From NCBI RefSeq assembly GCF_002803065.1, contig NZ_NNBL01000010.1, forward strand, positions 124,001-188,000: 64,000 nucleotides of DNA. Reading direction: 5' to 3'. A model generated the notes under the pieces. That model was not told the DNA's origin, did no database searches, and was given only the letters and a program-made list of their open reading frames with translations. How positions within the stretch are numbered: the first letter of the stretch is position 1; every line of letters starts with the position of its first letter. The DNA is from Streptomyces sp. CB01635 (GTDB taxonomy: Bacteria; Actinomycetota; Actinomycetes; Streptomycetales; Streptomycetaceae). Below are positions 15,739-24,382 of this stretch, one piece after another. The translations under genes and the position numbers were made by a program.

Positions 15739-17124
15739 GTGCCCCGTAGCCCACGAAGTGCCCCCGCCCACGCGCTCGCTCTCGTCCTGGCCCTCGGCGC
15801 CTGTTCCGCCGCCGGTGTGCACGGCACGCCCGGTGCCGCGGGCGTGCGGGACCCGTACTTTCCGAAGCTGGGCAACGGCGGCTACGACGCCACGCACTAC
15901 GACCTCACCCTCGATGCCGACCGGCACCGGCTGACCGGCACCGCCGACATCACCGCGAAGGCCACCCAGGACCTCAGCGCGTTCAATCTCGACCTCAAGG
16001 GCCTGACGGTCGACGGCGTCACCGTCGACGGTCGGAAGGCCCGGTTCGAGCGGGCGGGGCACGAGCTGACGATCCGTCCGGCCGAGGCGCTGCGGAAGGG
16101 CTCCACGTTCCGCACGGTCGTGCGGTACTCCGGGAAACCCGTGACCATCACCGACCCGGACGGCTCCGAGGAGGGCTGGCTCCCCACGCAGGACGGGGTC
16201 CTCGCGCTCGGCGAGCCGACGGGATCCATGGCCTGGTTCCCCGGGAACAACCACCCCTCCGACAAGGCGTCGTACGACCTCCACGTCACCGTTCCCAAGG
16301 GCCTGAAGGCCGTATCCAACGGGGAGTTGACGAAGGAGCGGACGGCCGGCGGGCGGACGACGTTCGACTGGCACGTCCCGCAGCCCATGGCCGGCTACCT
16401 GGCGATGCTGGCGATCGGGAAGTTCGAGACCAAGGCCTACAAGACGCCCGACGGGCTGCCCGTGTACACCGCCGTGGACCCGGTCGAGGCGGCCGCGAGC
16501 GCCAAGGTCCTGGCCAAGATCCCGGCCGTCATGGCGTGGGAGTCCAAGACCTTCGGCCCCTATCCCTTCTCCTCCACCGGCGCCGTCGTCGACCGGCACG
16601 GCGACGCCGGGTACGCGCTCGAGACCCAGAACCGGCCCGTCTTCCCCGGCACCCCTCCTCTGTCCACGCTCGTCCACGAGATGGCCCACGAGTGGTACGG
16701 GGACTCCGTCACACCGGAGTCATGGCGCGACATGTGGCTCAACGAGGGCTTCGCGACCTACGCCGAATGGCTCTGGGCGGAGCAGCACGGCGGCGACAGC
16801 GCGCAGAAGACGTTCGACTCCTACTACGCGAAGGGCAGCGGCAACCCGATCTGGGCCTTCCCGCCCGCCAGGCCGTCGAGTGCCGCGCACATCTCGGATC
16901 CGCCGGTCTACGAGCGCGGCGCGATGGTGCTGCACAAGATCCGCGAGACGGTCGGGGACGCCAAGTTCTTCGAGCTGCTCAAGAGCTGGCCCGCCGCGCA
17001 CCGTTACGGCAACGCGGACACGGCCGACTTCACCGGGTACGTGGAGAAGCAGAACCCGGGCAAGGATCTGCAGCCGGTGTGGGACGACTGGCTGTACGGC
17101 AAGGGAAAGCCGGACCATCCGTAG
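15739..17124 (+). CDS. M1-family zinc metallopeptidase, predicted lipoprotein
   Basis: Encodes 461 residues from a GTG start. The N-terminal signal ends in a lipobox (LALGAC, Cys about residue 22). An aminopeptidase-N-like beta domain precedes the thermolysin-like catalytic domain, which has HEMAHEWYGD (HExxH near residue 312) and DMWLNEGFATYAEWL supplying the third zinc ligand Glu. The exopeptidase motif is not obvious (usual GAMEN replaced around GDAGYALETQ), and the protein lacks the C-terminal helical domain, so it belongs to the short M1 type. Likely trims peptides outside the membrane. Confidence 0.85.
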   Translation: MPRSPRSAPAHALALVLALGACSAAGVHGTPGAAGVRDPYFPKLGNGGYDATHYDLTLDADRHRLTGTADITAKATQDLSAFNLDLKGLTVDGVTVDGRKARFERAGHELTIRPAEALRKGSTFRTVVRYSGKPVTITDPDGSEEGWLPTQDGVLALGEPTGSMAWFPGNNHPSDKASYDLHVTVPKGLKAVSNGELTKERTAGGRTTFDWHVPQPMAGYLAMLAIGKFETKAYKTPDGLPVYTAVDPVEAAASAKVLAKIPAVMAWESKTFGPYPFSSTGAVVDRHGDAGYALETQNRPVFPGTPPLSTLVHEMAHEWYGDSVTPESWRDMWLNEGFATYAEWLWAEQHGGDSAQKTFDSYYAKGSGNPIWAFPPARPSSAAHISDPPVYERGAMVLHKIRETVGDAKFFELLKSWPAAHRYGNADTADFTGYVEKQNPGKDLQPVWDDWLYGKGKPDHP

Positions 17125-17144
17125 TCCCGGATGGCCCGGCCGAA

Positions 17145-17186
17145 CCCGCCGGCGGTGTGTGCGCGGAGCGACACCGGGCCGGCGGG
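17145..17186. terminator. Bidirectional hairpin between peptidase gene and terD
   Basis: CCCGCCGGC pairs with GCCGGCGGG and an inner GGTGT pairs with ACACC across a 2-base bulge. It lies between the two convergent stop codons. Confidence 0.5.
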
Positions 17187-17209
17187 CCCCTTCAACTGCC
17201 GTGCGAACG

Positions 17210-17785
17210 TCAGACGTTCACGCCGAAGTCCTGCGCGATGCCGACGAGGCCCGACGCGTAACCCTGGCCCACCGCGCGGAACTTCCACTCCGCGCCGTTG
17301 CGGTACAGCTCGCCGAAGACCATGGCGGTCTCGGTGGCGGCGTCCTCGGAGAGGTCGTAGCGGGCGATCTCGGTGCCGCCGGCCTGGTTGACGATGCGGA
17401 TGAACGCGTTGCGCACCTGGCCGAAGTTCTGCGAGCGGTTCTCGGCGTCGTAGATCGAGACCGGGAAGACGATCTTGTCGATGTCGGCCGGGAGGCCCGC
17501 CAGGTTGACGTTGATCTGCTCGTCGTCGCCCTCGCCCTGGCCCGTGACGTTGTCACCGGTGTGGACGATGGTCTGGTCCGGCGTCGCCTTGTTGTTGAAG
17601 AAGACGAAGTGGCCGTCCGAGTAGACCTTGCCCTGCGGGTTCACCGCGATCGCGGAGGCGTCGAGGTCGAAGTCGGTGCCGGTGGTGGTGCGGACGTCCC
17701 AGCCGAGGCCCACGGTGACGGCGGTCAGGCCCGGAGCCTCCTTGGTGAGCGAGACGTTGCCACCCTTGGACAGGCTTACTGCCAT
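17210..17785 (-). CDS. terD: TerD-family stress protein
   Basis: Encodes 191 residues, the usual TerD length, starting MAVSLSKGGNVSLTKEAPGL. The calcium-binding signature region is present: GWDVRTTTGTDFDLDASA (near 29-46) and GEGDDEQINVNL (near 84-95), followed by IVFPVSIYDAENRSQNFGQVRNAFIRI. TerD proteins bind calcium and link to tellurite resistance and developmental stress in Streptomyces. It stands alone here rather than in a ter cluster. The ATG has GGAAGGA upstream; the longer open frame reaching 18214 is not coding. Confidence 0.9.
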   Translation of the reverse strand: MAVSLSKGGNVSLTKEAPGLTAVTVGLGWDVRTTTGTDFDLDASAIAVNPQGKVYSDGHFVFFNNKATPDQTIVHTGDNVTGQGEGDDEQINVNLAGLPADIDKIVFPVSIYDAENRSQNFGQVRNAFIRIVNQAGGTEIARYDLSEDAATETAMVFGELYRNGAEWKFRAVGQGYASGLVGIAQDFGVNV

Positions 17786-17965
17786 TGTTGGGAGTCCTTC
17801 CCTCGTTAGCGATGCGTGCGCTTCGTAGACGAAGCTACTCGTACCCCTATGAACGCCAAGGGGGGATCCAGGGTTCCAGGTGTCTTTACTTTCTTTACCC
17901 GCTTTAGCCGGGATGGGTGTGCCGCCGGGAAAAGGGGGTGACGCGGTGCGTGTACAGGCGCGACC

Positions 17966-18403
17966 ATGGAACCCATGTCCGGTCCTTACTTCATCCGCGG
18001 CTCGGTGGTCCTTCCGGAGGCCGAGCTCCTCTGGCGATTCTCGCGGTCGTCCGGGCCGGGCGGCCAGCATGTGAACACCAGCGACTCCCAGGTCGAGCTC
18101 CGCTTCGACCTCGCCAGGACCGAGGCGCTGCCCGAGGTGTGGAAGGCGCGGGCCCTGGAGCGGCTCGCCTCCCGACTCGTCGACGGCGTCATCTCCGTAC
18201 GGTCCTCGGAGCACCGCTCCCAGTGGCGCAACCGCGAGACCGCCGCCGTGCGCCTCGCGTCCCTCCTCGCGGAGGCCACCGCCCCGCCGCCCAAGCCGCG
18301 CCGCGCGACCCGCATACCCCGGGGGATCAACGAGCGCCGCCTGCGCAACAAGAAGGCACGGTCGGACACGAAACGGGGCCGGTCGGGGCGCGGCTGGGAC
18401 TGA
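17966..18403 (+). CDS. arfB: Alternative ribosome-rescue factor ArfB (peptidyl-tRNA hydrolase)
   Basis: Encodes 145 residues. The GGQ motif sits in SRSSGPGGQHVNTSDSQVEL (about residues 26-45), as in class I release factors and ArfB/YaeJ. The C-terminus is the basic disordered tail that enters the mRNA channel (RRATRIPRGINERRLRNKKARSDTKRGRSGRGWD region). It releases peptides from ribosomes stalled on non-stop mRNA. An ATG three codons downstream (17975) is an alternative start. Confidence 0.9.
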   Translation: MEPMSGPYFIRGSVVLPEAELLWRFSRSSGPGGQHVNTSDSQVELRFDLARTEALPEVWKARALERLASRLVDGVISVRSSEHRSQWRNRETAAVRLASLLAEATAPPPKPRRATRIPRGINERRLRNKKARSDTKRGRSGRGWD

Positions 18404-18431
18404 ACGGCCTCAGAGGGCCGGGCGTCGGGCA

Positions 18432-18950
18432 TCAACCCAACTGCCGGTACTTCCCCTTGAAGTAGGCCAGGGGTCCGCCCTCGCCGCCGGGCAGCGACGC
18501 CGCGAGCACCCGGCCGATCACCAGCGTGTGGTCCCCGGCCGGCACCCGCTGCTCCGTACGGCACTCGAGCGTCGCGAGCGCGCCGCCCACCAGGGGCGCG
18601 CCGGACACCTCGCCGCGTACGTACGGGATGTCCTCGAAGAGCAGACGGTCGCTGATGCGGCCCTTCATCGCGAAGCGGCCCGCGATGTGGCGCTGGCTCT
18701 CGGAGAGTACGGACACCGCCCACAGGGGCTGTTCGTCGAGCAGGTCGTCCATGCGGGAGCCGTTGCGCAGACTGACGAGGACGAGCGGCGGGTCGAGGGA
18801 GACGGACAGGAACGCCGTGGCCGTCATGCCGACGTCCTCGCCCAGGGGAGCCGACGGGTCGTCCGGGTCGAGCGGCACCTCGCGCGCGGTCACCAGGACC
18901 ACGCCCGCGGCCAGTCGGGACATGGCGGCGCGGAACTCGTCGTTGCTCAC
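18432..18950 (-). CDS. Flavin reductase family protein (FMN-binding split barrel)
   Basis: Encodes about 172 residues from a GTG at 18950 (VSNDEFRAAMSRLAAGVVLVTA). The frame is open to 19070, but the extra residues look non-coding. Family signatures include GMTATAFLSVSLDPPLVLVSL and the C-terminal GDHTLVIGRVLA with AYFKGKYRQL. Such proteins use NAD(P)H to reduce flavin for a partner monooxygenase; no monooxygenase is adjacent. Convergent with arfB. The start is uncertain because the GAGGGG motif sits almost against the GTG. Confidence 0.8.
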   Translation of the reverse strand: MSNDEFRAAMSRLAAGVVLVTAREVPLDPDDPSAPLGEDVGMTATAFLSVSLDPPLVLVSLRNGSRMDDLLDEQPLWAVSVLSESQRHIAGRFAMKGRISDRLLFEDIPYVRGEVSGAPLVGGALATLECRTEQRVPAGDHTLVIGRVLAASLPGGEGGPLAYFKGKYRQLG

Positions 18951-19235
18951 CCCCTCAGCATGCCCGGCCAGGGCGGGCGCGGGGACGAAAGCGCCAGGGG
19001 GGTATGTGGGGGTCGTGCGGGCGGTGGGGGAGAGCGGGTGATTCTTCAGCGGCGGGGGAGTCTTCAGCACGTCTCGACGCTAGCTTCGGTGCCGTGCCCG
19101 CCACATCGGGCCTTGGGCCGAGGCCGGTCCTAGGACCTGTGGTGGATCTCGTCCGGATATGGAGGTGTTCGGGGGTGTTTTTCGTTCAGGAAGTGCAGGG
19201 GGCGCGCGCCGGGGCACTCCTCAACCCTTCATCTC

Positions 19236-19259
19236 CTCCTGTGACTTGAGTCACAGGAG
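19236..19259 (+). promoter_or_regulatory. Crp-like operator upstream of cdgB
   Basis: Perfect 10-bp inverted repeat CTCCTGTGAC-TTGA-GTCACAGGAG. Its core fits the Streptomyces Crp pattern GTG(N6)GNCAC as I remember it and also E. coli TGTGA-N6-TCACA. It lies 145 bases before the cdgB start in an otherwise gene-free 450-base gap. Confidence 0.55.
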
Positions 19260-19270
19260 CCATATTTTGT

Positions 19271-19284
19271 TGACCCTGTGTACC
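19271..19284 (+). promoter_or_regulatory. BldD-box-like site upstream of cdgB
   Basis: TGACCCTGTGTACC agrees with the recalled BldD consensus TNACNCWGNGTNAN at every fixed position but one. cdgB is a known BldD target in S. coelicolor. Confidence 0.6.
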
Positions 19285-19403
19285 GGGTGGACAGCTCGCT
19301 GTGATTCAGTGGCGGAGACACTGCAACAAGAGCGTGCATACGCGCGTGCGGAATCGGCGATCAGAATTCTGGAGTGCTGTCGAGGTCTCGGGGAGAGCTG
19401 AGC

Positions 19404-21113
19404 ATGGAGACCGAGTCGGAGCCGTACGTCCGTCTTGCGACCCTGCGGCAGCTTCACCAGGTGATGGCGGACATGAACACCGCCCGCAGCCTGGCCGACA
19501 CCCTGCAGACGGTCTCCGACGGAGTCGTGAACGGCCTCGGATTCGAGCTGGCCTGCGTCAATCTCGTGCGCCCCGACGGTGACCTCGTCGTTGCCGCCTT
19601 CTCCGGCGACTCCTCCGCCGAAGCCCTCATCACCGGCCGGGTCGGCTCCCGTGCCTCCTGGGACCGCCGCCTGTCCATGGGCGAGGCCTGGGGCGACCTG
19701 CGGTTCATCCCGCACACCGAGGGCTGGGTCCTCGACGAGGACGACGTACCCCAGTGGTTCACCGACGGGCCGCCGCCCCGCTTCGAGGACGAGTGGCACC
19801 CGTCGGACCGCCTCTTCGCCCCGATGTACGCCACCGGCGGCTCCGGCGGCGAACTCCTCGGCGTGATCTCCGCCGACCGCCCGCGCAACGGCAGGCGCCC
19901 CGGCGCCTGGGGCCGCGAGGCCCTGCAGATGTACGCCTTCCAGGCCGCCATCGCCATCAGCAACGCACGGCTGCGCGCCAACATGCAGCGCGCCCTCGTC
20001 CGGCTCGAACGCGAGCAGCAGGCCCTGCGCGCCAGCGAGGAGTCCTTCCGCCAGGCCTTCGAGTACGCGCCCAGCGGCATGGCCATCGCCGAGATGGGCG
20101 GCGACCAGCACGGGCGGCTCCTGCGCACGAACGACGCCCTGTGCCGGCTGCTCAGCCGCCCGGCGTCCGCCATGCGCCGCTACTCGTTCTCCGACCTCGT
20201 CCACCCCGAGGACATCGGCACGCTGCTGCGCACCTCCGCCGAGGGCGGCCGCGCCGAGCTGCGCCTCGGGCGGCGCGACGGCACCTATGTGTGGGTGTCC
20301 CTGCGGAACTCGGTGGTGGCCGACGCCGCCGACGGGCCGCGCTTCCTGCTCACCCACGTCGAGGACATCGAGGAGCGCAAGCGCCGCGAGCAGCATCTCG
20401 CGCACCGCGCGTCCCACGACTCCCTCACCGGCCTGCCGAACTCGGCGGAGCTGCGCTCCCGCCTCTCGGCCCGCCTGTGCCACCGCCCCCAGCTGCCCGA
20501 GCCGAGCGCCGTGGACTCCCTGGACGCGGCGTACGGGGACCGCACCGGCGGCTCGTACGACACGAACGGGCACGGATTCGACTTCGCGGGGGCCGCTGCC
20601 GCCGTGGCCGGACAGCAGACCGGCGGGTCCGGGCCCTCCGGCGGGATCTACGACGACTATGGCTTCGATCACCACGTCCACATCGACGCGCCCGAGGGGG
20701 ACACCGACGACGGCACGAAGGGCCTGGCGGTCCTCTTCTGCGACCTGGACGGCTTCAAGTCGATCAACGACCGGTTCGGGCACCACACCGGAGACGTCGT
20801 CCTGATCGAGGTCGCACGGCGGCTGACCAGCGGTGTCCGTGACGGGGACACCGTCGCGAGGCTCGGTGGTGACGAGTTCGTCGTGCTCGCCGACGGGCTC
20901 GGCCGGGCCGACGCAGAGGACCTCGCCGTCCGTCTGCGGAACGCGATCATTCCGCCCATCCGGGTCGACGGAAGAGCGGTTCGTGTGGGCGCCAGTTTCG
21001 GCATCGGCTGGGCGCACTGCGGGATGACGGCCGACGAGGTGTTGAAATCCGCTGACCAGCGGATGTACATCGAGAAAAGGTCGCGTGCCAAGCAGCACCG
21101 ACGGGCCGGATGA
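19404..21113 (+). CDS. cdgB: Diguanylate cyclase CdgB (GAF-PAS-GGDEF)
   Basis: Encodes 569 residues starting METESEPYVRLATL behind GGGAG. A GAF domain spans about 20-200, a short coiled linker (RALVRLEREQQALRASEESF) precedes a PAS/PAC pair at about 215-335, and a GGDEF domain at about 340-560 holds RLGGDEFVVLADG near residue 487, indicating an active cyclase. About 90 residues of Gly/Asp-rich insertion lie inside the early GGDEF domain (PEPSAVDSLDAAYG onward). It makes c-di-GMP, which controls Streptomyces development through BldD. Domain order matches S. coelicolor SCO4281 (CdgB). Upstream BldD-like and Crp-like sites fit developmental control. Confidence 0.9.
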   Translation: METESEPYVRLATLRQLHQVMADMNTARSLADTLQTVSDGVVNGLGFELACVNLVRPDGDLVVAAFSGDSSAEALITGRVGSRASWDRRLSMGEAWGDLRFIPHTEGWVLDEDDVPQWFTDGPPPRFEDEWHPSDRLFAPMYATGGSGGELLGVISADRPRNGRRPGAWGREALQMYAFQAAIAISNARLRANMQRALVRLEREQQALRASEESFRQAFEYAPSGMAIAEMGGDQHGRLLRTNDALCRLLSRPASAMRRYSFSDLVHPEDIGTLLRTSAEGGRAELRLGRRDGTYVWVSLRNSVVADAADGPRFLLTHVEDIEERKRREQHLAHRASHDSLTGLPNSAELRSRLSARLCHRPQLPEPSAVDSLDAAYGDRTGGSYDTNGHGFDFAGAAAAVAGQQTGGSGPSGGIYDDYGFDHHVHIDAPEGDTDDGTKGLAVLFCDLDGFKSINDRFGHHTGDVVLIEVARRLTSGVRDGDTVARLGGDEFVVLADGLGRADAEDLAVRLRNAIIPPIRVDGRAVRVGASFGIGWAHCGMTADEVLKSADQRMYIEKRSRAKQHRRAG

Positions 21114-21211
21114 TCTCCTTCCGCGGGTATCGGTGAGGTCAACGCCACCCCTTCGGACCACTCCCACCGGGTACGCTCGCCGGGTAAGCGATACGTAGGG
21201 AGTGATCAGGG

Positions 21212-22180
21212 ATGGCGCCCGCTGACAACGGCGAGGGCACGCCCGCGGACGACGATCCGTTCGGCTATCTGTACGCCGACGGGCAGGCGGCCGGGGCGAC
21301 ACCGCCCAGCGGGGGCGGCGGCTACGGCTACCCGGGTCCCCGGTCCTACCACCAGGTCCGGCCGGTCGGTGAGCGCCAGTACGGGCAGCAGCCGCAGCAG
21401 GCGCCGACCGCCGCGTACGGCCAGGCGCCCCCGCAGCAGCAGCCCCAGGGCTACGGCCAGCCGAACGCGCACTACTCGGCCCCCGAGACGCTGCCCGGCG
21501 GCGCGCCGACCACGGTGACGCCCACGCAGCACGGTGGTGGCGGCGGCCGGGGACGCGGGCCCAACACCAAGGGCCTGCTCATCGGCGCGCTCGCCGTCGT
21601 GGCGGCCGTGGTCATCGGCATCGGGGTCGCGGTCCTCGGCGGCGACTCGAACGACGACGCGAAGGGCGGCGACGCGGGCGGGCAGCCGTCCGGCGGCTCG
21701 CAGTCGGTCCAGCCGAGCGAGACGGCCTCCAAGAAGGCCGACGAGCCGGTCGACCTCCCGAAGACCGATGCCAAGGCGCTGAAGCTCGAGGGCGGCACGG
21801 CCACCGCGTCGGACGTCAAGGGCGCCAAGGCCGACGGCGGCACCTATGTGGCCGGCTTCAACCAGGTGGGCGCCAAGCTCACCTGGACGGTCAACGGCAT
21901 CCCGAAGGACGGCGCGTACAGCCTGCGCGTCAACTACGGCGTGCCCGGCAAGCACGCCGACGCGACCATCACGGTCAACGGCAAGGTGCAGACCCGCCCG
22001 CTCAACATGGACAACTTCTCCGGTGCCAAGGAAGGCGACTGGGAGAAGGGGTGGACCACCACCTGGTCCGTCGTCCAGCTCAGCAAGGGCACGAACGCGA
22101 TCACGATCTCGTGCGAGCAGGGCAACCAGTGCGACGCCAATTTCGACCAGATGTGGCTGGTCAAGGGCACCAAGGGCTGA
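21212..22180 (+). CDS. Membrane-anchored carbohydrate-binding (CBM35/CBM6-type) protein
   Basis: Encodes 322 residues. The cytoplasmic N-terminus is a Gly/Pro/Gln/Tyr-rich disordered region (1-115), then one transmembrane helix (GLLIGALAVVAAVVIGIGVAVLG, about 120-142), then a Ser/Asp/Lys linker and a C-terminal beta-sandwich (about 190-322). The last includes GGTYVAGFNQVGAKLTWTVNG and GTNAITISCEQGNQCDANFDQMWL, the metal/sugar-binding edge typical of CBM35/CBM6 modules. No catalytic domain is present. It probably displays a sugar-binding module outside the membrane. Confidence 0.75.
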   Translation: MAPADNGEGTPADDDPFGYLYADGQAAGATPPSGGGGYGYPGPRSYHQVRPVGERQYGQQPQQAPTAAYGQAPPQQQPQGYGQPNAHYSAPETLPGGAPTTVTPTQHGGGGGRGRGPNTKGLLIGALAVVAAVVIGIGVAVLGGDSNDDAKGGDAGGQPSGGSQSVQPSETASKKADEPVDLPKTDAKALKLEGGTATASDVKGAKADGGTYVAGFNQVGAKLTWTVNGIPKDGAYSLRVNYGVPGKHADATITVNGKVQTRPLNMDNFSGAKEGDWEKGWTTTWSVVQLSKGTNAITISCEQGNQCDANFDQMWLVKGTKG

Positions 22181-22219
22181 GCAATCCAGACTGGGACAGC
22201 AGCGGCCGGGGCGCGAGCC

Positions 22220-23152
22220 CTAGGCCGCTGTCGTCGTCTGTTGCGTCACCGAGACCCGGCCGAGCAGTTCCTCGTACGCCGCGCGGTCGAACTCCCCGGC
22301 CACCGGGGCCAGTACCGTCGCCGCGGACAGGGCGACCGCGCGGGCCAGGCGGTCCGGCCACGGCAGGTCTTCCACGTAACCCGAGAGCAGGCCCGCGACC
22401 GCCGAGTCGCCGGCGCCCGTCGGGTTGCCCTTCACGCGGTCCGGGGCCGGGGCGCGCCAGCTGCCGTCCGGGGTGACCGCGAGGAGGCCCTCCGGGCCGA
22501 GTGAGGCGACCACGGAGTGCGCGCCGCGGCGGCGGGCGTCGCGGGTGGCGCGCAGGGGCTCGTGGGAGCCGGTGAGCTCGGCGAGCTCGTCGGAGTTCGG
22601 CTTGATGACGTCGGGGCGGGCCGCGAGCCCCCGGCGCAGGGGTTCCCCGGACGAGTCGAGCAGCACGGGCACGGACGCGGCGCGGGCCGCGCGGACCAGC
22701 TGGGCGTACGCGCCGACGGGGACGCCCGGCGGGAGGCTGCCGCACAGGGCCACCGCGGACGCGGACGTGAGCAGCTCCTCGTAGGCCTCGGTGAACGCGG
22801 ACCACTCGGCGGGGGCGACGAGCGGGCCCGGCTCGTTGAGCTGGGTCGTGTCGCCTGACGCGCCGTCGACGACGGCGATGGTGCGGCGGGTGGCGCCCGA
22901 GACCGGGACGAGCGCGTCCCGGATGCCGGGGGAGTCCAGGAGCTGTTCCCTGAGGGCGCGGCCCGTGCCGCCGCCAGCGAAGCCGGTGACGGTCACGTCG
23001 TGGCCGAGCGCGGCGAGCACGCGCGCGACGTTGAGGCCCTTGCCGCCGGGGCGTTCAGTGACCTTGGTGACGCGGTGCGACGCGTGCGGGTGCAGCGCCG
23101 GCACGTCGTACGTGATGTCGAGCGCGGCGTTCAGTGTGACCGTGAGGATCAC
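22220..23152 (-). CDS. 1-phosphofructokinase-family hexose kinase (PfkB fold)
   Basis: Encodes 310 residues starting MILTVTLNAALDITYDV (GTG at 23152; an upstream start at 23167 is possible). PfkB-family signatures are present: GGKGLNVARVLAALG near 38 and the C-terminal NPTGAGDSAVAGLL with the catalytic Asp near 252. The LNAALDITY start is typical of FruK/LacC-type kinases of sugar phosphates. It precedes nagA on the same strand with an 84-base gap and may act in the same amino-sugar catabolic context, but the substrate is not shown by sequence. Confidence 0.8.
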   Translation of the reverse strand: MILTVTLNAALDITYDVPALHPHASHRVTKVTERPGGKGLNVARVLAALGHDVTVTGFAGGGTGRALREQLLDSPGIRDALVPVSGATRRTIAVVDGASGDTTQLNEPGPLVAPAEWSAFTEAYEELLTSASAVALCGSLPPGVPVGAYAQLVRAARAASVPVLLDSSGEPLRRGLAARPDVIKPNSDELAELTGSHEPLRATRDARRRGAHSVVASLGPEGLLAVTPDGSWRAPAPDRVKGNPTGAGDSAVAGLLSGYVEDLPWPDRLARAVALSAATVLAPVAGEFDRAAYEELLGRVSVTQQTTTAA

Positions 23153-23236
23153 GAGACCCCAGCCCACCCCTCAGTTCGGGACTACCTTCAGTAACGCGGC
23201 CTGATCATGCCAAAGACCGGGCGGTAGGCCCAGACC

Positions 23237-24382
23237 TCACGCGAGCTGGGGTTCCACGATCCACCGGCCCTTGCGCATGACGCCCTTGAGGTCGAAGTCC
23301 TCGTCCAGGACGACGAGGTCGGCGTCCTTGCCGGGCTCCAGCGAGCCCACCCTGTCGTCCACGCCGAGCAGGCGGGCCGGGTTGGCGGAGATCGCGCGGA
23401 CGATGTCCTCGACGGGCAGCTTGTCGATGGTGGCGGCGCGCTTGAACGCGCGGTCCAGGGTGAGCGTCGAACCGGCGATGGAGTTGCCCTCGACGAGCCG
23501 CGCGACGCTGTCCTTCACCTCGACCTCCAGGGTGCCGAGCATGTAGCGGCCGTCGCCGAAGCCCGCCGCGTCCATGGCGTCGGTGATGAATGCGACGCGC
23601 CCGCTGCCCACATGATGGAACGCCAGCTCCAGGGCGGCCGGGTGCAGATGCGTGCCGTCGTTGATGAGCTCGACGGTGATCCGCTCGTCCTCCAGGAGCG
23701 CCGAGACGGGGCCCGGGGCGCGGTGGCCTATGGCCGGCATCGCGTTGTAGAGGTGCGTGGCGACGGTGGCGCCCGCGTCGATGGCCTCGACGGTCTGCTC
23801 GTACGTGGCGTCGGTGTGGCCGATCGCGGCGATCACGCCGTGCTCGGCGAGGAGGCGTACGGAGTCGATGCCGCCGGGGAGTTCGGGGGCGAGGGTGAGC
23901 ATCTTGGCCTGGCCGCGCGCCGCGTCGAGCAGCTTGCGGACCTCGGCCGGGTCGGGGTCGCGCAGGAGCGTTTCGTCATGGGCGCCCTTGCGGCACGGGG
24001 AGATGAACGGGCCCTCGAAGTGGATGCCCGCGATCTCGCCCTGCTCGGCCAGCTCGGACAGCAGGCCCGCGCGCTGGGTGAGGAAGTCCGAAGCGCCGGT
24101 GACGAAGGACGCGACGACCGTCGTGGTGCCGTGCAGGCGGTGTGTGCGGACGCCCTTGAGGATGTCGTCGATCGATCCCGAGGTGAAGGAGGCCCCGCCG
24201 CCGCCGTGGTTGTGGATGTCGACGAAGCCGGGCACGACCCAGTGGCCGGTCAGATCGGTGGAGGGGGCGCCGGCCGGCGCGCTGCCGGCGATCCTCGCGC
24301 CGTCCACGATCACGCGTCCGTTCTCGACGACGCCGGCCGGCAGGACGACGCGGGCGCCGGAGAGAACATTCAGAGCGGCCAT
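23237..24382 (-). CDS. nagA: N-acetylglucosamine-6-phosphate deacetylase
   Basis: Encodes 381 residues. The amidohydrolase TIM barrel has the metal-site motif GFVDIHNHGGGGASF near residue 53, a catalytic Glu in HFEGPFISPCRKGAHD near 124, the GHTDATYEQTVEAIDAGATVATHLYNAM block near 187-212, and ITDAMDAAGFGDG containing the catalytic Asp near 265. It removes acetate from GlcNAc-6-P to give GlcN-6-P. Start and nagK stop share one base (TGATG), so the pair is translationally coupled. Regulation by DasR is expected from the site upstream of nagK. Confidence 0.92.
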   Translation of the reverse strand: MAALNVLSGARVVLPAGVVENGRVIVDGARIAGSAPAGAPSTDLTGHWVVPGFVDIHNHGGGGASFTSGSIDDILKGVRTHRLHGTTTVVASFVTGASDFLTQRAGLLSELAEQGEIAGIHFEGPFISPCRKGAHDETLLRDPDPAEVRKLLDAARGQAKMLTLAPELPGGIDSVRLLAEHGVIAAIGHTDATYEQTVEAIDAGATVATHLYNAMPAIGHRAPGPVSALLEDERITVELINDGTHLHPAALELAFHHVGSGRVAFITDAMDAAGFGDGRYMLGTLEVEVKDSVARLVEGNSIAGSTLTLDRAFKRAATIDKLPVEDIVRAISANPARLLGVDDRVGSLEPGKDADLVVLDEDFDLKGVMRKGRWIVEPQLA

